Assembly (NCBI RefSeq): GCF_024970185.1
Contig: NZ_CP103965.1
Span: 3,034,001-3,098,000 of the forward strand
Source: Pseudomonas sp. N3-W
Lineage (GTDB): Bacteria > Pseudomonadota > Gammaproteobacteria > Pseudomonadales > Pseudomonadaceae
DNA length: 64,000 nucleotides
Reading direction: 5' to 3'
The notes under the pieces are model-generated. The model had not been told where the DNA came from. It saw nothing but the letters and a program-made list of their open reading frames with translations, and searched no databases. Every line of letters starts with the position of its first letter. The stretch's first letter is position 1. Of the stretch, positions 44,520 through 52,336 are shown piece after piece. Made by a program: the position numbers and the translations under genes.

Positions 44520-44692
44520 GCTGCAAACCCTCCTCCGTTCGGATCGAACGGAGCAGGGGCGGTGCGGTTTTTTTGCTTGGGTTTTGTGGGGATGAATGCG
44601 CAGCCGGATTCGCGGGCCAGACGGCGAATCTCGAAGATGCGTGAGGGATCAGCAGCGGCCGGGTGGACGTGCAGGGTGGCTGTGGTGTGCAT
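44516..44692 (-). CDS. Small phage protein, first gene of leftward operon
   Basis: 58 residues from the ATG at 44692, with GAGCGAGGC upstream. It is His/Pro-rich at the start (MHTTATLHVHPAAADPSRIF), then basic, and ends in GGGFAA. The two operator copies lie 40-90 bases upstream, so this gene opens the repressor-controlled left transcript. Function unknown. Confidence 0.65.
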   Translation of the reverse strand: MHTTATLHVHPAAADPSRIFEIRRLARESGCAFIPTKPKQKNRTAPAPFDPNGGGFAA

Positions 44693-44731
44693 GGTATTGC
44701 CTCGCTCTGTGGTGGAAGAGTGAGACAAATA

Positions 44732-44780
44732 TTAACCTCAAAGGTTATTTGGTCAAGTAGCAAACAACCATAAAGGTATT
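44732..44780. promoter_or_regulatory. Left operator cluster of prophage repressor
   Basis: TTAACC-TCAAA-GGTTAT at 44732-44748 and ACAACC-ATAAA-GGTATT at 44764-44780. These 17-mers share the core AACC-N5-GGT with the sites next to the repressor gene at 47431-47487. Centres are 32 bp apart. They lie just upstream of the early left operon. Confidence 0.65.
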
Positions 44781-45101
44781 TTTCTGGTGTTTTTTGGTGT
44801 GATTGATTTCGCCGGCTCAGGATTGTGCTTGTGATGGCTTTGGGCTATAAAGGCATCGCTGGGTGTACCATCCAGGTGCTCTTTAAATATCGATAAATCT
44901 CTAGGCTTGCAGTTGGTGATTGGGCAACCAATCAGTTTTGGGTGTTTACCAAGACTTTCTCCGCCACCCGCATGCTCGACCCATGAAATCTGTTCAAGAT
45001 GCTCTCCTTACGGTGCAGCTATCCGAACTGGTTCTTCGGCAGGCGCTGTTTTATTGCGTGCTGTCTACTCACTTTGACTAAGGCTGCTCGGTAACGAGTG
45101 A
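44781..45101. other. Intergenic region left of retron-like module
   Basis: No convincing gene in these 321 bases. It is AT-rich at the left end and probably contains the promoter of the repeat/RNA region that follows. One diverged repeat unit (GGCTGCTCGGTAACGAGTGA) ends it at 45082-45101. Confidence 0.45.
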
Positions 45102-45206
45102 AGCATTTCGCGCTAACGAAACGGCACTTTGCGGCGACGTAAAGCTGTTCAGCGTTAACGTAAAGCTGCTTAGCGCTAACGATACAGCGCTTAGCCGCCG
45201 TTGGCC
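45102..45206 (+). repeat. Tandem imperfect 21-bp repeats
   Basis: Successive 21-mers: 45102-45122 (AGCATTTCGCGCTAACGAAAC), 45123-45143, 45144-45164 (GCTGTTCAGCGTTAACGTAAA split here as two parts of one unit), 45165-45185 and a weaker fifth. The common core is GCG-N-TAACG-N-AA. They lie between the operator cluster and the structured RNA candidate. They could be protein-binding iterons or part of the RNA. Confidence 0.6.
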
Positions 45207-45281
45207 GAATGGCGATCGGTTAGTCAGATGAGCAATGGGCGAATGGCGGCGGACGGGCTTATCAAAAGTTTTTGATAAGCC
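45191..45281 (+). ncRNA. Candidate retron msr-msd RNA
   Basis: Stretch upstream of the RT module with nested pairing. GCCGCCGTT (45194-45202) pairs with AATGGCGGC (45242-45250) with one G-U. A perfect 12-bp hairpin GGCTTATCAAAA/TTTTGATAAGCC with a 2-base loop follows at 45256-45281. TTAGC at 45191-45195 could supply the priming G. Retron RNAs lie upstream of their RT and have such long hairpins. The limits are a guess, and the a1/a2 flanking pairs were not found with certainty. Confidence 0.35.
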
Positions 45282-45368
45282 AGAACTGCGATTTGTATGG
45301 ACACCTTCAAGTTCCTTTCGGCCTAGAAGCTTCGCGGCGGGGCAATTTCGCCTTGAGGAGCTGTATCG

Positions 45369-45629
45369 ATGAAATATTTAAAGAAAACTTGTCGCGATAA
45401 AGCGACAAATGATGTGCACAACAATGAAGGTGTCCGTGTCAATGATAAGGCCGGAAAGGATCCAAAAACTGCTACTCCAGAACCTGCAGGGACCCGAAGC
45501 AAAATTTTGACCGTGGTGGTCAAAACCGCGACAAAGGAAGCTGTACGCTGGGGGATTCAGAATTGGCCTCTCGTCCATGAGCATGCCTTGAAGATTTTTG
45601 AGGCAATCGTGGAGTTGTTTAATCAATGA
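45369..45629 (+). CDS. Small protein of the retron-like module
   Basis: 86 residues behind a strong GAGGAG (45355-45360). The N-terminal half is basic and polar (MKYLKKTCRDKATNDVHNNE), then a linker and an amphipathic helix (ILTVVVKTATKEAVRWGIQN, W-P). It is 72 bases before the RT and may be a retron accessory or effector protein. I do not recognise the family. Confidence 0.6.
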   Translation: MKYLKKTCRDKATNDVHNNEGVRVNDKAGKDPKTATPEPAGTRSKILTVVVKTATKEAVRWGIQNWPLVHEHALKIFEAIVELFNQ

Positions 45630-45659
45630 CACAGCAAATCGCATCATCGAATTTCTGAT

Positions 45660-45690
45660 AAGGCCAGCACCTCAGCTGGCCTTATTTTTT
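45660..45690 (+). terminator. Intrinsic terminator just before RT gene
   Basis: AAGGCCAGC-ACCTCA-GCTGGCCTT followed by ATTTTTT. It lies between the 86-residue gene and the RT start, 11 bases before the ATG at 45702, so much upstream transcription should stop here. Confidence 0.8.
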
Positions 45691-45701
45691 CTGAGGTGGA
45701 A

Positions 45702-46730
45702 ATGGACTCTCCGCTCTATCCATACAAGTCTATTCACAATATTAAGTCTCTCGCGTTGCTGCTTGGGGAACCTGTGCCCTTGTTGAATAAACTTGCGGAA
45801 GATTCTCATAAAATGTATCGACGTGTACCTCAAGTTAAGAAAGATGGATCGGAAAGAGAGACGTTTGATGCTCATGAGCCATTGAAGGCTATTCAGAGAA
45901 AGATTGTAGATAGGCTGCTAGCCAAAGTTTCTTATCCCGACTATCTTCATGGTGGAATCCGGGACTCTAAATCCCCTCGTAGTATTTACTCGAATGTGAG
46001 ATCTCATTCGGGGGCTCGTAACATTGTTCTGCAAGATATAAAGAATTTTTTTCCATCTATTACAGAAGATAAAGTGCTATCGATTTTTAAAGGCATGATG
46101 GGCTTTGGAGAAGAAGTCTCTTTCACACTTGCTCGTCTCGTAACTAAGAGTGGTGTGGTGCCTCAAGGAGCAAGTACAAGTAGTTATATTGAAAACTTGG
46201 TTTTCTGGAATGTCGAGCCGAGATTGGTAGCGTGGGTCCGAGAGCAGGGTATGTCTTATAGCCGCTTTGCAGATGACATAAGTATATCTTCGAAAAGTGT
46301 TATTTCTCCGGGACAAAAAACCGAGATAGTGCGCAGAGTCACTGGGATGCTCGCAGCAAAAGGCTTCCTTCAGAAGCGGCAAAAAATGCACGTCTTGAAG
46401 AAAGGTCAAGCTATTACACAAGCTGACAAGTCTGAGGCAGTAGTAGTTACAGGCCTAAGTGTTGCAGGCCCTCGCCCTGGTGTTACTAAAAAAGAAAGGA
46501 GGCAAATACGTTCAGCAGTCAGAGAGTTTGAGATTCTCGCTGAGGCTGGGGCCGACATTGCTAAACTGCGTGAACTTTATAATCGAGCGATGGGGCGAGT
46601 TGGGCGACTATTGGCCTGTGGTCAATCCGACGGATTGACTTTGAAAGATCGACTGAATTTTGCAATGCGACAATGCAATAAACCTCTGTTAGAGCGATAC
46701 CTAAAGGCCGAGGGTGGTGGTCTGGTTTGA
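45702..46730 (+). CDS. Retron-type reverse transcriptase
   Basis: 342 residues from the ATG at 45702 (GAGGTGGAA upstream; a GTG two codons earlier is possible). RT motifs in order: 'SYPDYLHGGIRDSKSPRSIY', 'NIVLQDIKNFFPSITEDKVL', 'GVVPQGASTSSYIENLVFWN', active-site F-A-D-D (189-192) in SRFADDISIS, and 'VVVTGLSVAG', the VTG motif typical of retron RTs. It lies alone, without a maturase or endonuclease domain, so it is not a group II intron enzyme. Lower GC content than nearby phage genes suggests separate origin. Probable role: makes msDNA for an anti-phage system. Confidence 0.9.
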   Translation: MDSPLYPYKSIHNIKSLALLLGEPVPLLNKLAEDSHKMYRRVPQVKKDGSERETFDAHEPLKAIQRKIVDRLLAKVSYPDYLHGGIRDSKSPRSIYSNVRSHSGARNIVLQDIKNFFPSITEDKVLSIFKGMMGFGEEVSFTLARLVTKSGVVPQGASTSSYIENLVFWNVEPRLVAWVREQGMSYSRFADDISISSKSVISPGQKTEIVRRVTGMLAAKGFLQKRQKMHVLKKGQAITQADKSEAVVVTGLSVAGPRPGVTKKERRQIRSAVREFEILAEAGADIAKLRELYNRAMGRVGRLLACGQSDGLTLKDRLNFAMRQCNKPLLERYLKAEGGGLV

Positions 46731-46764
46731 TTAACCATTCTGATGAAATTGTCCAGTAGTTAGT

Positions 46765-47412
46765 CTATAGGTTTGATATTTTCCACCTGGCTCGACCGCA
46801 AATGCTCCATTCCTCGTTCATTTTAATAATTCGCTCCGGCCAGTCTGGGTTAATAGCGAACAAATATTGTTCATCGCCCTCTTGTCTAAGTTGTTTGAGT
46901 GTTGCCGCTTGATCCCTTGTACGTTTTGCTGCAACGAAATGACCTGGAAGCGCCTCAAGGGAGGGGTCAATGACAATCATGTCTCCTTCCAAGAATTTTG
47001 GTTCCATGCTCATTCCTTCTACGCGGAGGATAAAGGCGCGTGGGCCTACTGGTCCTGGAGCATCTATCCATTCCTCCGCGTCTCGCGGGTCAAATATCCC
47101 GTTCGGCTCACACCATGCGCCGGCCGCAATCGACCCTATCACTGGCAATTTTCGGCCTGTATGGCTCATCACTGTGGCGTTATTGAACTCACCAAGCCCG
47201 TAGGGCATGTCGAGATAGCCGTTGTGAAGGTCTAATGCTTTTTCGAGTTCGCGAGCAATTTGGTCACCAATGCCTTTGGTGGGATTCTTCCCACCGAAAG
47301 CGCTTACCTGGGCCGGTGCTTTGCCTAGTAGGTCGGCGACGTCCGTCAGGCGAAGCTTCTTCTCGGCCAGAACTCTTCGGAAATTTTGCAGGCGGGTATC
47401 TGAAATTTTCAT
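46765..47412 (-). CDS. LexA/CI-like prophage repressor (PrtR type)
   Basis: 215 residues. N-terminal helix-turn-helix 'LTDVADLLGKAPAQVSAFGG', then a LexA-like peptidase: cleavage pair Ala97-Gly98 in SIAAGAWCEP, catalytic Ser135 in VEGMSMEPKFLEGDMIV and Lys173 in VAAKRTRD. RecA-stimulated self-cleavage would induce the prophage upon DNA damage. It is divergent from a Cro-like gene with three operator copies in between. Confidence 0.93.
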   Translation of the reverse strand: MKISDTRLQNFRRVLAEKKLRLTDVADLLGKAPAQVSAFGGKNPTKGIGDQIARELEKALDLHNGYLDMPYGLGEFNNATVMSHTGRKLPVIGSIAAGAWCEPNGIFDPRDAEEWIDAPGPVGPRAFILRVEGMSMEPKFLEGDMIVIDPSLEALPGHFVAAKRTRDQAATLKQLRQEGDEQYLFAINPDWPERIIKMNEEWSICGRARWKISNL

Positions 47413-47430
47413 ACGCCGATTCTGTTCGAG

Positions 47431-47487
47431 TTAACCTTGCAGGTGAATGTCCTTGTAGGTATTGCTTAAATTAACCTTAATGGTTAA
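47431..47487. promoter_or_regulatory. Right operator cluster between repressor and Cro-like gene
   Basis: TTAACC-TTGCA-GGTGAA (47431-47447), ATGTCC-TTGTA-GGTATT (47447-47463, weaker) and TTAACC-TTAAT-GGTTAA (47471-47487, perfect dyad). Three sites in one divergent gap resemble the OR1-OR3 arrangement of lambdoid switches. The same 17-mer recurs at 44732-44780. Confidence 0.8.
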
Positions 47488-47512
47488 ATTGGCTTCTGGG
47501 AGGTACACCATT

Positions 47513-47743
47513 ATGAAGCTGCGAGACTACATCCACCATTTAGATCCTAAGGGACTACTAGCGTATGCCGCTCGTTGCCATATCGCAGAAAGCTATCTGC
47601 GATTACACGTCAAATACGCGAGCAAAGACCCTAGTGTCTCTTTGATCAAATCATTGACCCGTGAAAGCGAAGGCTGCGTTTCACTCGCTGAGGTACTAGA
47701 CCATTTCGGTATTACCGAGTCGGTCCCGAGCAAAGCAGCATAG
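47513..47743 (+). CDS. Cro/YdaS-like regulator
   Basis: 76 residues from the ATG at 47513, with GGGAGG upstream. It is MKLRDYIHHLDPKGLLAYAA, then a helix-turn-helix 'CHIAESYLRLHVKYASKDPS' and 'LIKSLTRESEGCVSLAEVLD'. It is divergent from the repressor, with operators between, which fits the Cro partner in the lysis/lysogeny switch. Confidence 0.82.
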   Translation: MKLRDYIHHLDPKGLLAYAARCHIAESYLRLHVKYASKDPSVSLIKSLTRESEGCVSLAEVLDHFGITESVPSKAA

Positions 47744-48074
47744 TCAGAAAAAAGGCGACCCAAAGGTCGCCCAGTTCCTCCCGGCACGCACCACCACAGC
47801 GCTGTCGGGTCGCGATAAAGATAGGCGGGCACACCACATGCTAACCACCTCTCTTTATCGCGCTTTCCAAGGCACGGATGCCTTGGTGTTGCTGCCTTTT
47901 CCACCACAGATTGGGCAGCTGTTGCGCCAGAGGTGAACGACGGATCGTTCGCCTCGGCACGGTGCCGGTGTCGATCCTGAAGATCTAGCCGGCGTTTGGG
48001 CCCTTTCAAGCCACGCGGCAAATGTATCACCACTGCATGTCGCGCGGCACTGGCAACTTACAAGGATTAATGCC
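47744..48074. other. Intergenic region between Cro-like and CII-like genes
   Basis: 331 bases with no gene I can support. A hairpin GGCGACC-CAAA-GGTCGCC at 47756-47773 with A-run before it would work as a terminator on the minus strand. An AAGGA ribosome site for the next gene ends the stretch. Confidence 0.5.
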
Positions 48075-48593
48075 ATGAGCCGAATTGCTCTGAGTTGCGT
48101 TGAACGAGCACAGCGGGAAATTTTGCCGCTCGATTTAGCGCTTTACCATGCTGCACGGGACTATCCCGGCGGCGCCGCTGCAATTGCCGCCACCACCGGC
48201 AGAAACGCCACCACGCTGCAGCACAAGCTATCTCCCACCCATCCAAGCCACTCGGTGAATATTCAAGAATTCGGCGAGATTCTGGAACTGACCAAGGACC
48301 GCCGCATTCTTGATGCGGTGCATGCATTGGTGGGGGATACGACCTGGCAGGAGCTGGCCGAGGCGTATACCAGCGACATGCCCGAGACGTTGACTACCGG
48401 TATTGCTGCCTATTTTCGGCAGGTCGCTGACCTCGCTGATACCTGGGCCAAGAGCATTGGCGACGGCGTTGTGACTGACCACGAATTGGCCGAAATCCGG
48501 CTGCAAGTGTTTCGCGGTATTCAAGGGCTGTTGGGGATGTTCAACCGCGCCACCTACGTGAACCAGACGACGCGGGGTGGAGAGCGTGGCTGA
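48075..48593 (+). CDS. Phage regulatory protein CII (CP76 family)
   Basis: 172 residues from the ATG at 48075. Typical pattern of the CP76/CII-like family: 'LALYHAARDYPGGAAAIAAT', 'TLQHKLSPTHPSHSVNIQEF' and a C-terminal helical part 'VVTDHELAEIRLQVFRGIQG'. Such proteins bind DNA as activators at lysogeny or replication promoters. It overlaps the following gene by 8 bases. Confidence 0.88.
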   Translation: MSRIALSCVERAQREILPLDLALYHAARDYPGGAAAIAATTGRNATTLQHKLSPTHPSHSVNIQEFGEILELTKDRRILDAVHALVGDTTWQELAEAYTSDMPETLTTGIAAYFRQVADLADTWAKSIGDGVVTDHELAEIRLQVFRGIQGLLGMFNRATYVNQTTRGGERG

Positions 48594-48813
48594 TATCGCA
48601 GATTTTGCTAACGACCTGGTGCAGGAGCGGCTTGATCAGGCACTTGCTGCACGCAACGCCGCCAAGCCCGTCTTGGCGGCGCATTCATTTCTGTTCTGCG
48701 AGGGCTGTGACGACGCCATTCCGGAGCCACGCCGGTTGGCCTTGCCGGGCTGTACCCGGTGCGTGAGATGTCAGGCAATCGACGAAGCGTTGGAGGCCCG
48801 ACATGCTCGATGA
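48586..48813 (+). CDS. TraR/DksA-type zinc-finger phage protein
   Basis: 75 residues from a GTG at 48586 (another GTG at 48577). It has an acidic N-terminal helix (IADFANDLVQERLDQALAAR) and a C4 zinc finger 'FCEGCDDAIPEPRRLALPGC' with C-V-R-C. TraR-like proteins bind RNA polymerase in its secondary channel and mimic DksA-ppGpp. It overlaps the next gene by 11 bases. Confidence 0.88.
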   Translation: MADIADFANDLVQERLDQALAARNAAKPVLAAHSFLFCEGCDDAIPEPRRLALPGCTRCVRCQAIDEALEARHAR

Positions 48814-51022
48814 GGTATTGAATCAATTTGCAGATTACGGCCTTGAGCCTGCGCAGCCGCTGACTTTCGGCAAGTTAACCCGGTGCAAAACCTCGCAGGA
48901 CAAAGGCAAGGAAAAGAACGGCTGGTACGTCGTCCACGAGCATCGGACCGAGAAAAACGAGACGCTGATTTTCGGCAGTTTCGGTGATTGGCGTTCGGGT
49001 GAGTCGCAGAAGATCAAGGTCAAGGCAGGGCGCATGTCGCCTGAAGAGCGCGAGGTTATGCGTGCTCGGCAAGAGGATGCCAAGCGCCGTGCTGCTGAGA
49101 TCTCGGCCAATGCGGCACGTCGAGCGGCCAATCGGGCTGCGGGGCTGTTCAAGCGCATGCCGGAGAAGGGCCGCAGCGACTATCTGGACCGTAAGCAGAT
49201 CGTCGGGTTAGGTGTTCGTTACGCGCCGCGCACTGGGGCGTTTTTGGTTCCTATGTGCAACGTGCGGGATGAGATCGTCGGCCTGCAGGTCGTGTTTCCT
49301 ACCAAGCAGGAAGACACCGGCCGGGATAAATCCTATTGGCCTTACGGTATGTCGAAAGAGGGGGCTTTTCACCTGGTCGGGCCGCACCCTGAACCGGGTG
49401 AGCCGGTGCTCGTGTGTGAGGGCTACGCCACCGGTGCAAGCCTGCACATGGCGACTTCTCTGACCGTGGCGATTGCCTTCGATGCGGGTAACTTGCTGGT
49501 GGTTTGTAAGGCCATGCGCGAGCGCTTTCCGGGTCGTCCGTTGATTGTTTGCCGCGATGACGACTGGAAGACCAAGCGCCCGAACGGCGATGCCTGGAAC
49601 CCGGGTGAGGAGAAAGCCAACAATGCCGCATTGGTCGTCGGTGGTCAGGTCGTTGCACCGATCTTTTCGGCAGACCGGGAAGACAAGTGGACGGACTTTA
49701 ACGATCTGCATGTCGCCGAAGGCTTGGAAGCGGTGCGGCGCCAGGTATTAGCGGTGGTTAAACCGCCGGCAGCGGGTGGTTGGAAAGACCAACTGGCCCG
49801 TACCGAAAACGGCGCCCTGATCGCACACATGCAGAACGTCGAACTGATCCTCGGCAACGACGAACGATGGGCCGGGGTCATCAGTTACAGCGCCTTCAGT
49901 TCGAAGATCGTCAAGCTGCGGTCCGCTCCTTACGGTGGCGGTACCGGTGACTGGGCTGACATCGACGACGTGCGGGTAATGAAGTGGCTTGCGCAGCAAT
50001 ACAACTTGCGGGTGAAGTCGACTCAGGTGATTGAGGCGGTGAGTGTCGTTGCTCATGACCATGCGTTTCATCCGGTGCGTGAGTATTTGCACGAGCTGGA
50101 ATGGGACCGTGTGCCCAGGCTTGAAAGCTGGTTGACCGATGTTATGGGCGTACAGGCGAGCGGATACTCGGCCAAGGTTGGCAAGCGCTGGATGCTGTCG
50201 GCGGTGGGGCGGGTGATGAAGCCCGGCTGTAAGGCTGACTCGGTGATGATCTTGGAGGGCGCGCAGGGCGCTGGTAAGTCGACCGCGATGAGCATCCTCG
50301 GCGGCGAGTGGTTTATGGACACGCCTTTTGCCTTGGGCGACAAGGATGGGTTTCAGGCGATCCGTGGCAAGTGGATTGTCGAGCTGGGGGAGTTGGACAG
50401 TTTCAACAAGGCAGAGAGCACCAAGGCGAAACAGTTCTTCTCGGCCTCGACCGATACCTACCGCGAAAGCTATGGCCGCAGAACGAACGACGTGCCACGC
50501 CAGTGTGTATTCGTGGGTACGACCAACCAGGACGAGTACCTCAAGGACGCCACCGGCAACCGGCGTTATTGGCCGGTCGCCTGTACCAAGGTCGACCTAG
50601 TGAAACTGCGGGAGATTCGCGATCAGCTTTGGGCGGAAGCGATGTTCTGCTACGAGGCCGGCGATATCTGGTGGGTGACGCCTGACGAAGCCCCGATGTT
50701 CGCCGAGGCGCAGGACGAGCGCTTTGTAGTGGATGAGTGGGAAGGTCCGATTCTGAGCTGGCTGGAGGAGTCGCAGATCGGCGAAACCACGTCTGGCAGC
50801 GATGTGCTGACCAGCGCGCTAAAACTCGACTTCGGCCATTGGGGTAAGCCCGAGCAGATGCGTGTCGGGGCGATCATGCACCGGCTCGGATGGCGGCGGA
50901 CGCGTATGCCGGCGTTGGTCAAAAGCGGGCAGCGTCCCTGGGCTTACAAGAAGCCGGCAGGTTGGGGCAAAGCCTCGGAGCTGAAGGTAGAACCGATTCA
51001 GGAGCCTTGCTTCGGTGATTAA
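48803..51022 (+). CDS. Phage primase-helicase (Toprim + VirE/D5-like)
   Basis: 739 residues. The N-terminal half has a Toprim-like region ('EPVLVCEGYATGASLHMATS', 'PLIVCRDDD'). The C-terminal half is a VirE-type P-loop ATPase: Walker A GAQGAGKST near 486-494, 'GKWIVELGELDSFNKAESTK' (Walker B) and 'QCVFVGTTNQDEYLKDATGN', R. It is expected to make primers and unwind DNA at the phage origin. It is in the right operon after the CII and DksA-like genes. Confidence 0.92.
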   Translation: MLDEVLNQFADYGLEPAQPLTFGKLTRCKTSQDKGKEKNGWYVVHEHRTEKNETLIFGSFGDWRSGESQKIKVKAGRMSPEEREVMRARQEDAKRRAAEISANAARRAANRAAGLFKRMPEKGRSDYLDRKQIVGLGVRYAPRTGAFLVPMCNVRDEIVGLQVVFPTKQEDTGRDKSYWPYGMSKEGAFHLVGPHPEPGEPVLVCEGYATGASLHMATSLTVAIAFDAGNLLVVCKAMRERFPGRPLIVCRDDDWKTKRPNGDAWNPGEEKANNAALVVGGQVVAPIFSADREDKWTDFNDLHVAEGLEAVRRQVLAVVKPPAAGGWKDQLARTENGALIAHMQNVELILGNDERWAGVISYSAFSSKIVKLRSAPYGGGTGDWADIDDVRVMKWLAQQYNLRVKSTQVIEAVSVVAHDHAFHPVREYLHELEWDRVPRLESWLTDVMGVQASGYSAKVGKRWMLSAVGRVMKPGCKADSVMILEGAQGAGKSTAMSILGGEWFMDTPFALGDKDGFQAIRGKWIVELGELDSFNKAESTKAKQFFSASTDTYRESYGRRTNDVPRQCVFVGTTNQDEYLKDATGNRRYWPVACTKVDLVKLREIRDQLWAEAMFCYEAGDIWWVTPDEAPMFAEAQDERFVVDEWEGPILSWLEESQIGETTSGSDVLTSALKLDFGHWGKPEQMRVGAIMHRLGWRRTRMPALVKSGQRPWAYKKPAGWGKASELKVEPIQEPCFGD

Positions 51023-51380
51023 ACGTATCGATGAAATGCTCAAGCTATGGGCAGAGGATCTGCACTCGCCGATGACCACCTCTTTCGGGGGACCAAGCGG
51101 CGGCAACATGATCGCCATGTTGATGGAGTGCAAAGGTGAGCTGATTCGTGGGACTCGCGGCAGTCGGGTGTTGCTTGATGAATCGGCGGACATTGAGTTG
51201 ATTGTGAACAAGCACTTGGAGCCTCGCCTTGCTCAGGTGGTGAGGGAGCATTATTGCAACCACGAAAGCTTCATGCGGCAGAAGTTGCTGCACTGCGCTT
51301 GCAGTGTGCGTACTTACTACCTGCGTCTGCATGAGGCCCATGTGAACATAGAAGGCATGCTGATGGGGAAGGCTGCGTGA
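51015..51380 (+). CDS. Possible Q-type antiterminator or late regulator
   Basis: 121 residues from a GTG at 51015, overlapping the primase gene by 8 bases. The end reads 'EPRLAQVVREHYCNHESFMR', then 'HCACSVRTYYLRLHEAHVNI', which resembles phage late regulators where an HYC..S.R.KA helix precedes 'CS.RTYYRRL..AH'. The place after replication genes also fits a Q-like antiterminator. Not certain. Confidence 0.6.
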   Translation: MIKRIDEMLKLWAEDLHSPMTTSFGGPSGGNMIAMLMECKGELIRGTRGSRVLLDESADIELIVNKHLEPRLAQVVREHYCNHESFMRQKLLHCACSVRTYYLRLHEAHVNIEGMLMGKAA

Positions 51381-51850
51381 CCCTGGGTATGACTTCGGCT
51401 GTTGTTGTCCCACTGGCCCGCCTTGTCCTGCCGCGTTTCAACGCGGTAGGACAAGTGCGGGCCTTGTCGTTGTTGGCCTGTCCCACCGTCCCGCCTGCTG
51501 AAGCCTCCCGCCCATGTGAGCGGAGCGGGCACCAGCACGCGCCCATGGCGCGCACGCGTGTTATTCAATTTCTTCCTTTACATGAGAAAGAAGATAAAAA
51601 GGTAGGACAGTGGGGCGATGCCCCGAATTTAGGCGCTCTCAGGCGTCCCACTTCGATTCTGAAAGGTGGGACATATGGGACAACGCAACAGCAACAAGAG
51701 GCCGAAGTGGTGTATTCGCCGACATTCGCTAGGCGTTCACCCTGCGTTACCCACTTATTCACCGGGTGGCATTAAAGTGGGGTTGCTGCCAGTAAAATCC
51801 ACCTGTAAAAAGTAGTCATCTTCGATAGGTGCGACCGCAGAGAGCGGCAC
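51381..51850. other. Conserved-looking noncoding stretch before terminator
   Basis: 470 bases without a gene I can support; short frames exist on both strands. It holds a near-perfect 28-bp palindrome at 51425-51452 (GTCCTGCCGCGTTT and its complement) and a dyad GTCCCAC-N14-GTGGGAC at 51645-51672. It also carries repeated CCCAC/GTGGGAC words. It may be a protein-binding region, a late promoter or part of an origin. Confidence 0.4.
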
Positions 51851-51878
51851 AAAAACCGGCCCAATGGCCGGTTTTTTT
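51851..51878. terminator. Bidirectional terminator
   Basis: AAAAACCGGCC-CAAT-GGCCGGTTTTTTT. It ends the right early transcript and the minus-strand membrane-protein gene that begins to its right. Confidence 0.9.
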
Positions 51879-51880
51879 AT

Positions 51881-52225
51881 TCACTGAGAATCGGGGGTTG
51901 AGACGGTCTCTGCTTTTTCCTTGGCACGGTTAGGGTTGGTCCAATAAGCCGCAAGAGCAACACCTACTACCAGGTAGAAAATCATGTTCCACAGGTTGGC
52001 GAGCAACCAGAGGATATCCATGCGTTTCAAAGGCGCATCGCTTAATCCGAACTTGATGGTTTCCCAGCCACCGCTGCCTACCACTACTAAGACGCTGATG
52101 AAGACTAAGAGCTTCAGTGCGCGTGCACGTAGTTCCAATCGTTTCTGGTCCGTGAGCTGAGTCCATCCAATCAAGAGTGAGCCAGCTACACCTACGGTGG
52201 TCACGACATCCATCAATACACCCAT
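51881..52225 (-). CDS. Small membrane protein, unknown
   Basis: 114 residues with an N-terminal hydrophobic helix (VVTTVGVAGSLLIGWTQL) and two further segments (LLVFISVLVVVGSGG; LWNMIFYLVVGVALAAYW), then a charged tail ending D-S-Q. It is on the strand opposite the holin and packaging genes and just before a terminator, so it is a separate unit, perhaps expressed in the lysogen. Exclusion or antiholin functions are possible but not shown. Confidence 0.65.
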   Translation of the reverse strand: MGVLMDVVTTVGVAGSLLIGWTQLTDQKRLELRARALKLLVFISVLVVVGSGGWETIKFGLSDAPLKRMDILWLLANLWNMIFYLVVGVALAAYWTNPNRAKEKAETVSTPDSQ

Positions 52226-52336
52226 TGCCCTACTCCGACCGATTGGAAATATGTCGGAGAGAGCTTCTTACATTCTGGCGTGGTAGCCAAGTGACCCTCG
52301 GATGTTATTCCGAGTCTTTGAACCTCAGGAGCGGTC

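Noticed and set aside
45702..46730. Group II intron or diversity-generating retroelement as the source of the RT
   Set aside because: No maturase/endonuclease domain, no template or variable repeats nearby; the VTG and N-terminal motifs fit retrons better.
47593..48076. Two minus-strand frames between Cro-like and CII-like genes
   Set aside because: No ribosome site, no recognisable pattern except a chance C-P-I-C, and they run into the Cro-like gene; left as noncoding.
51377..51775. 132-codon plus-strand frame after the possible antiterminator
   Set aside because: Low-complexity translation through palindromes and dyads and no family pattern; kept as a noncoding block.
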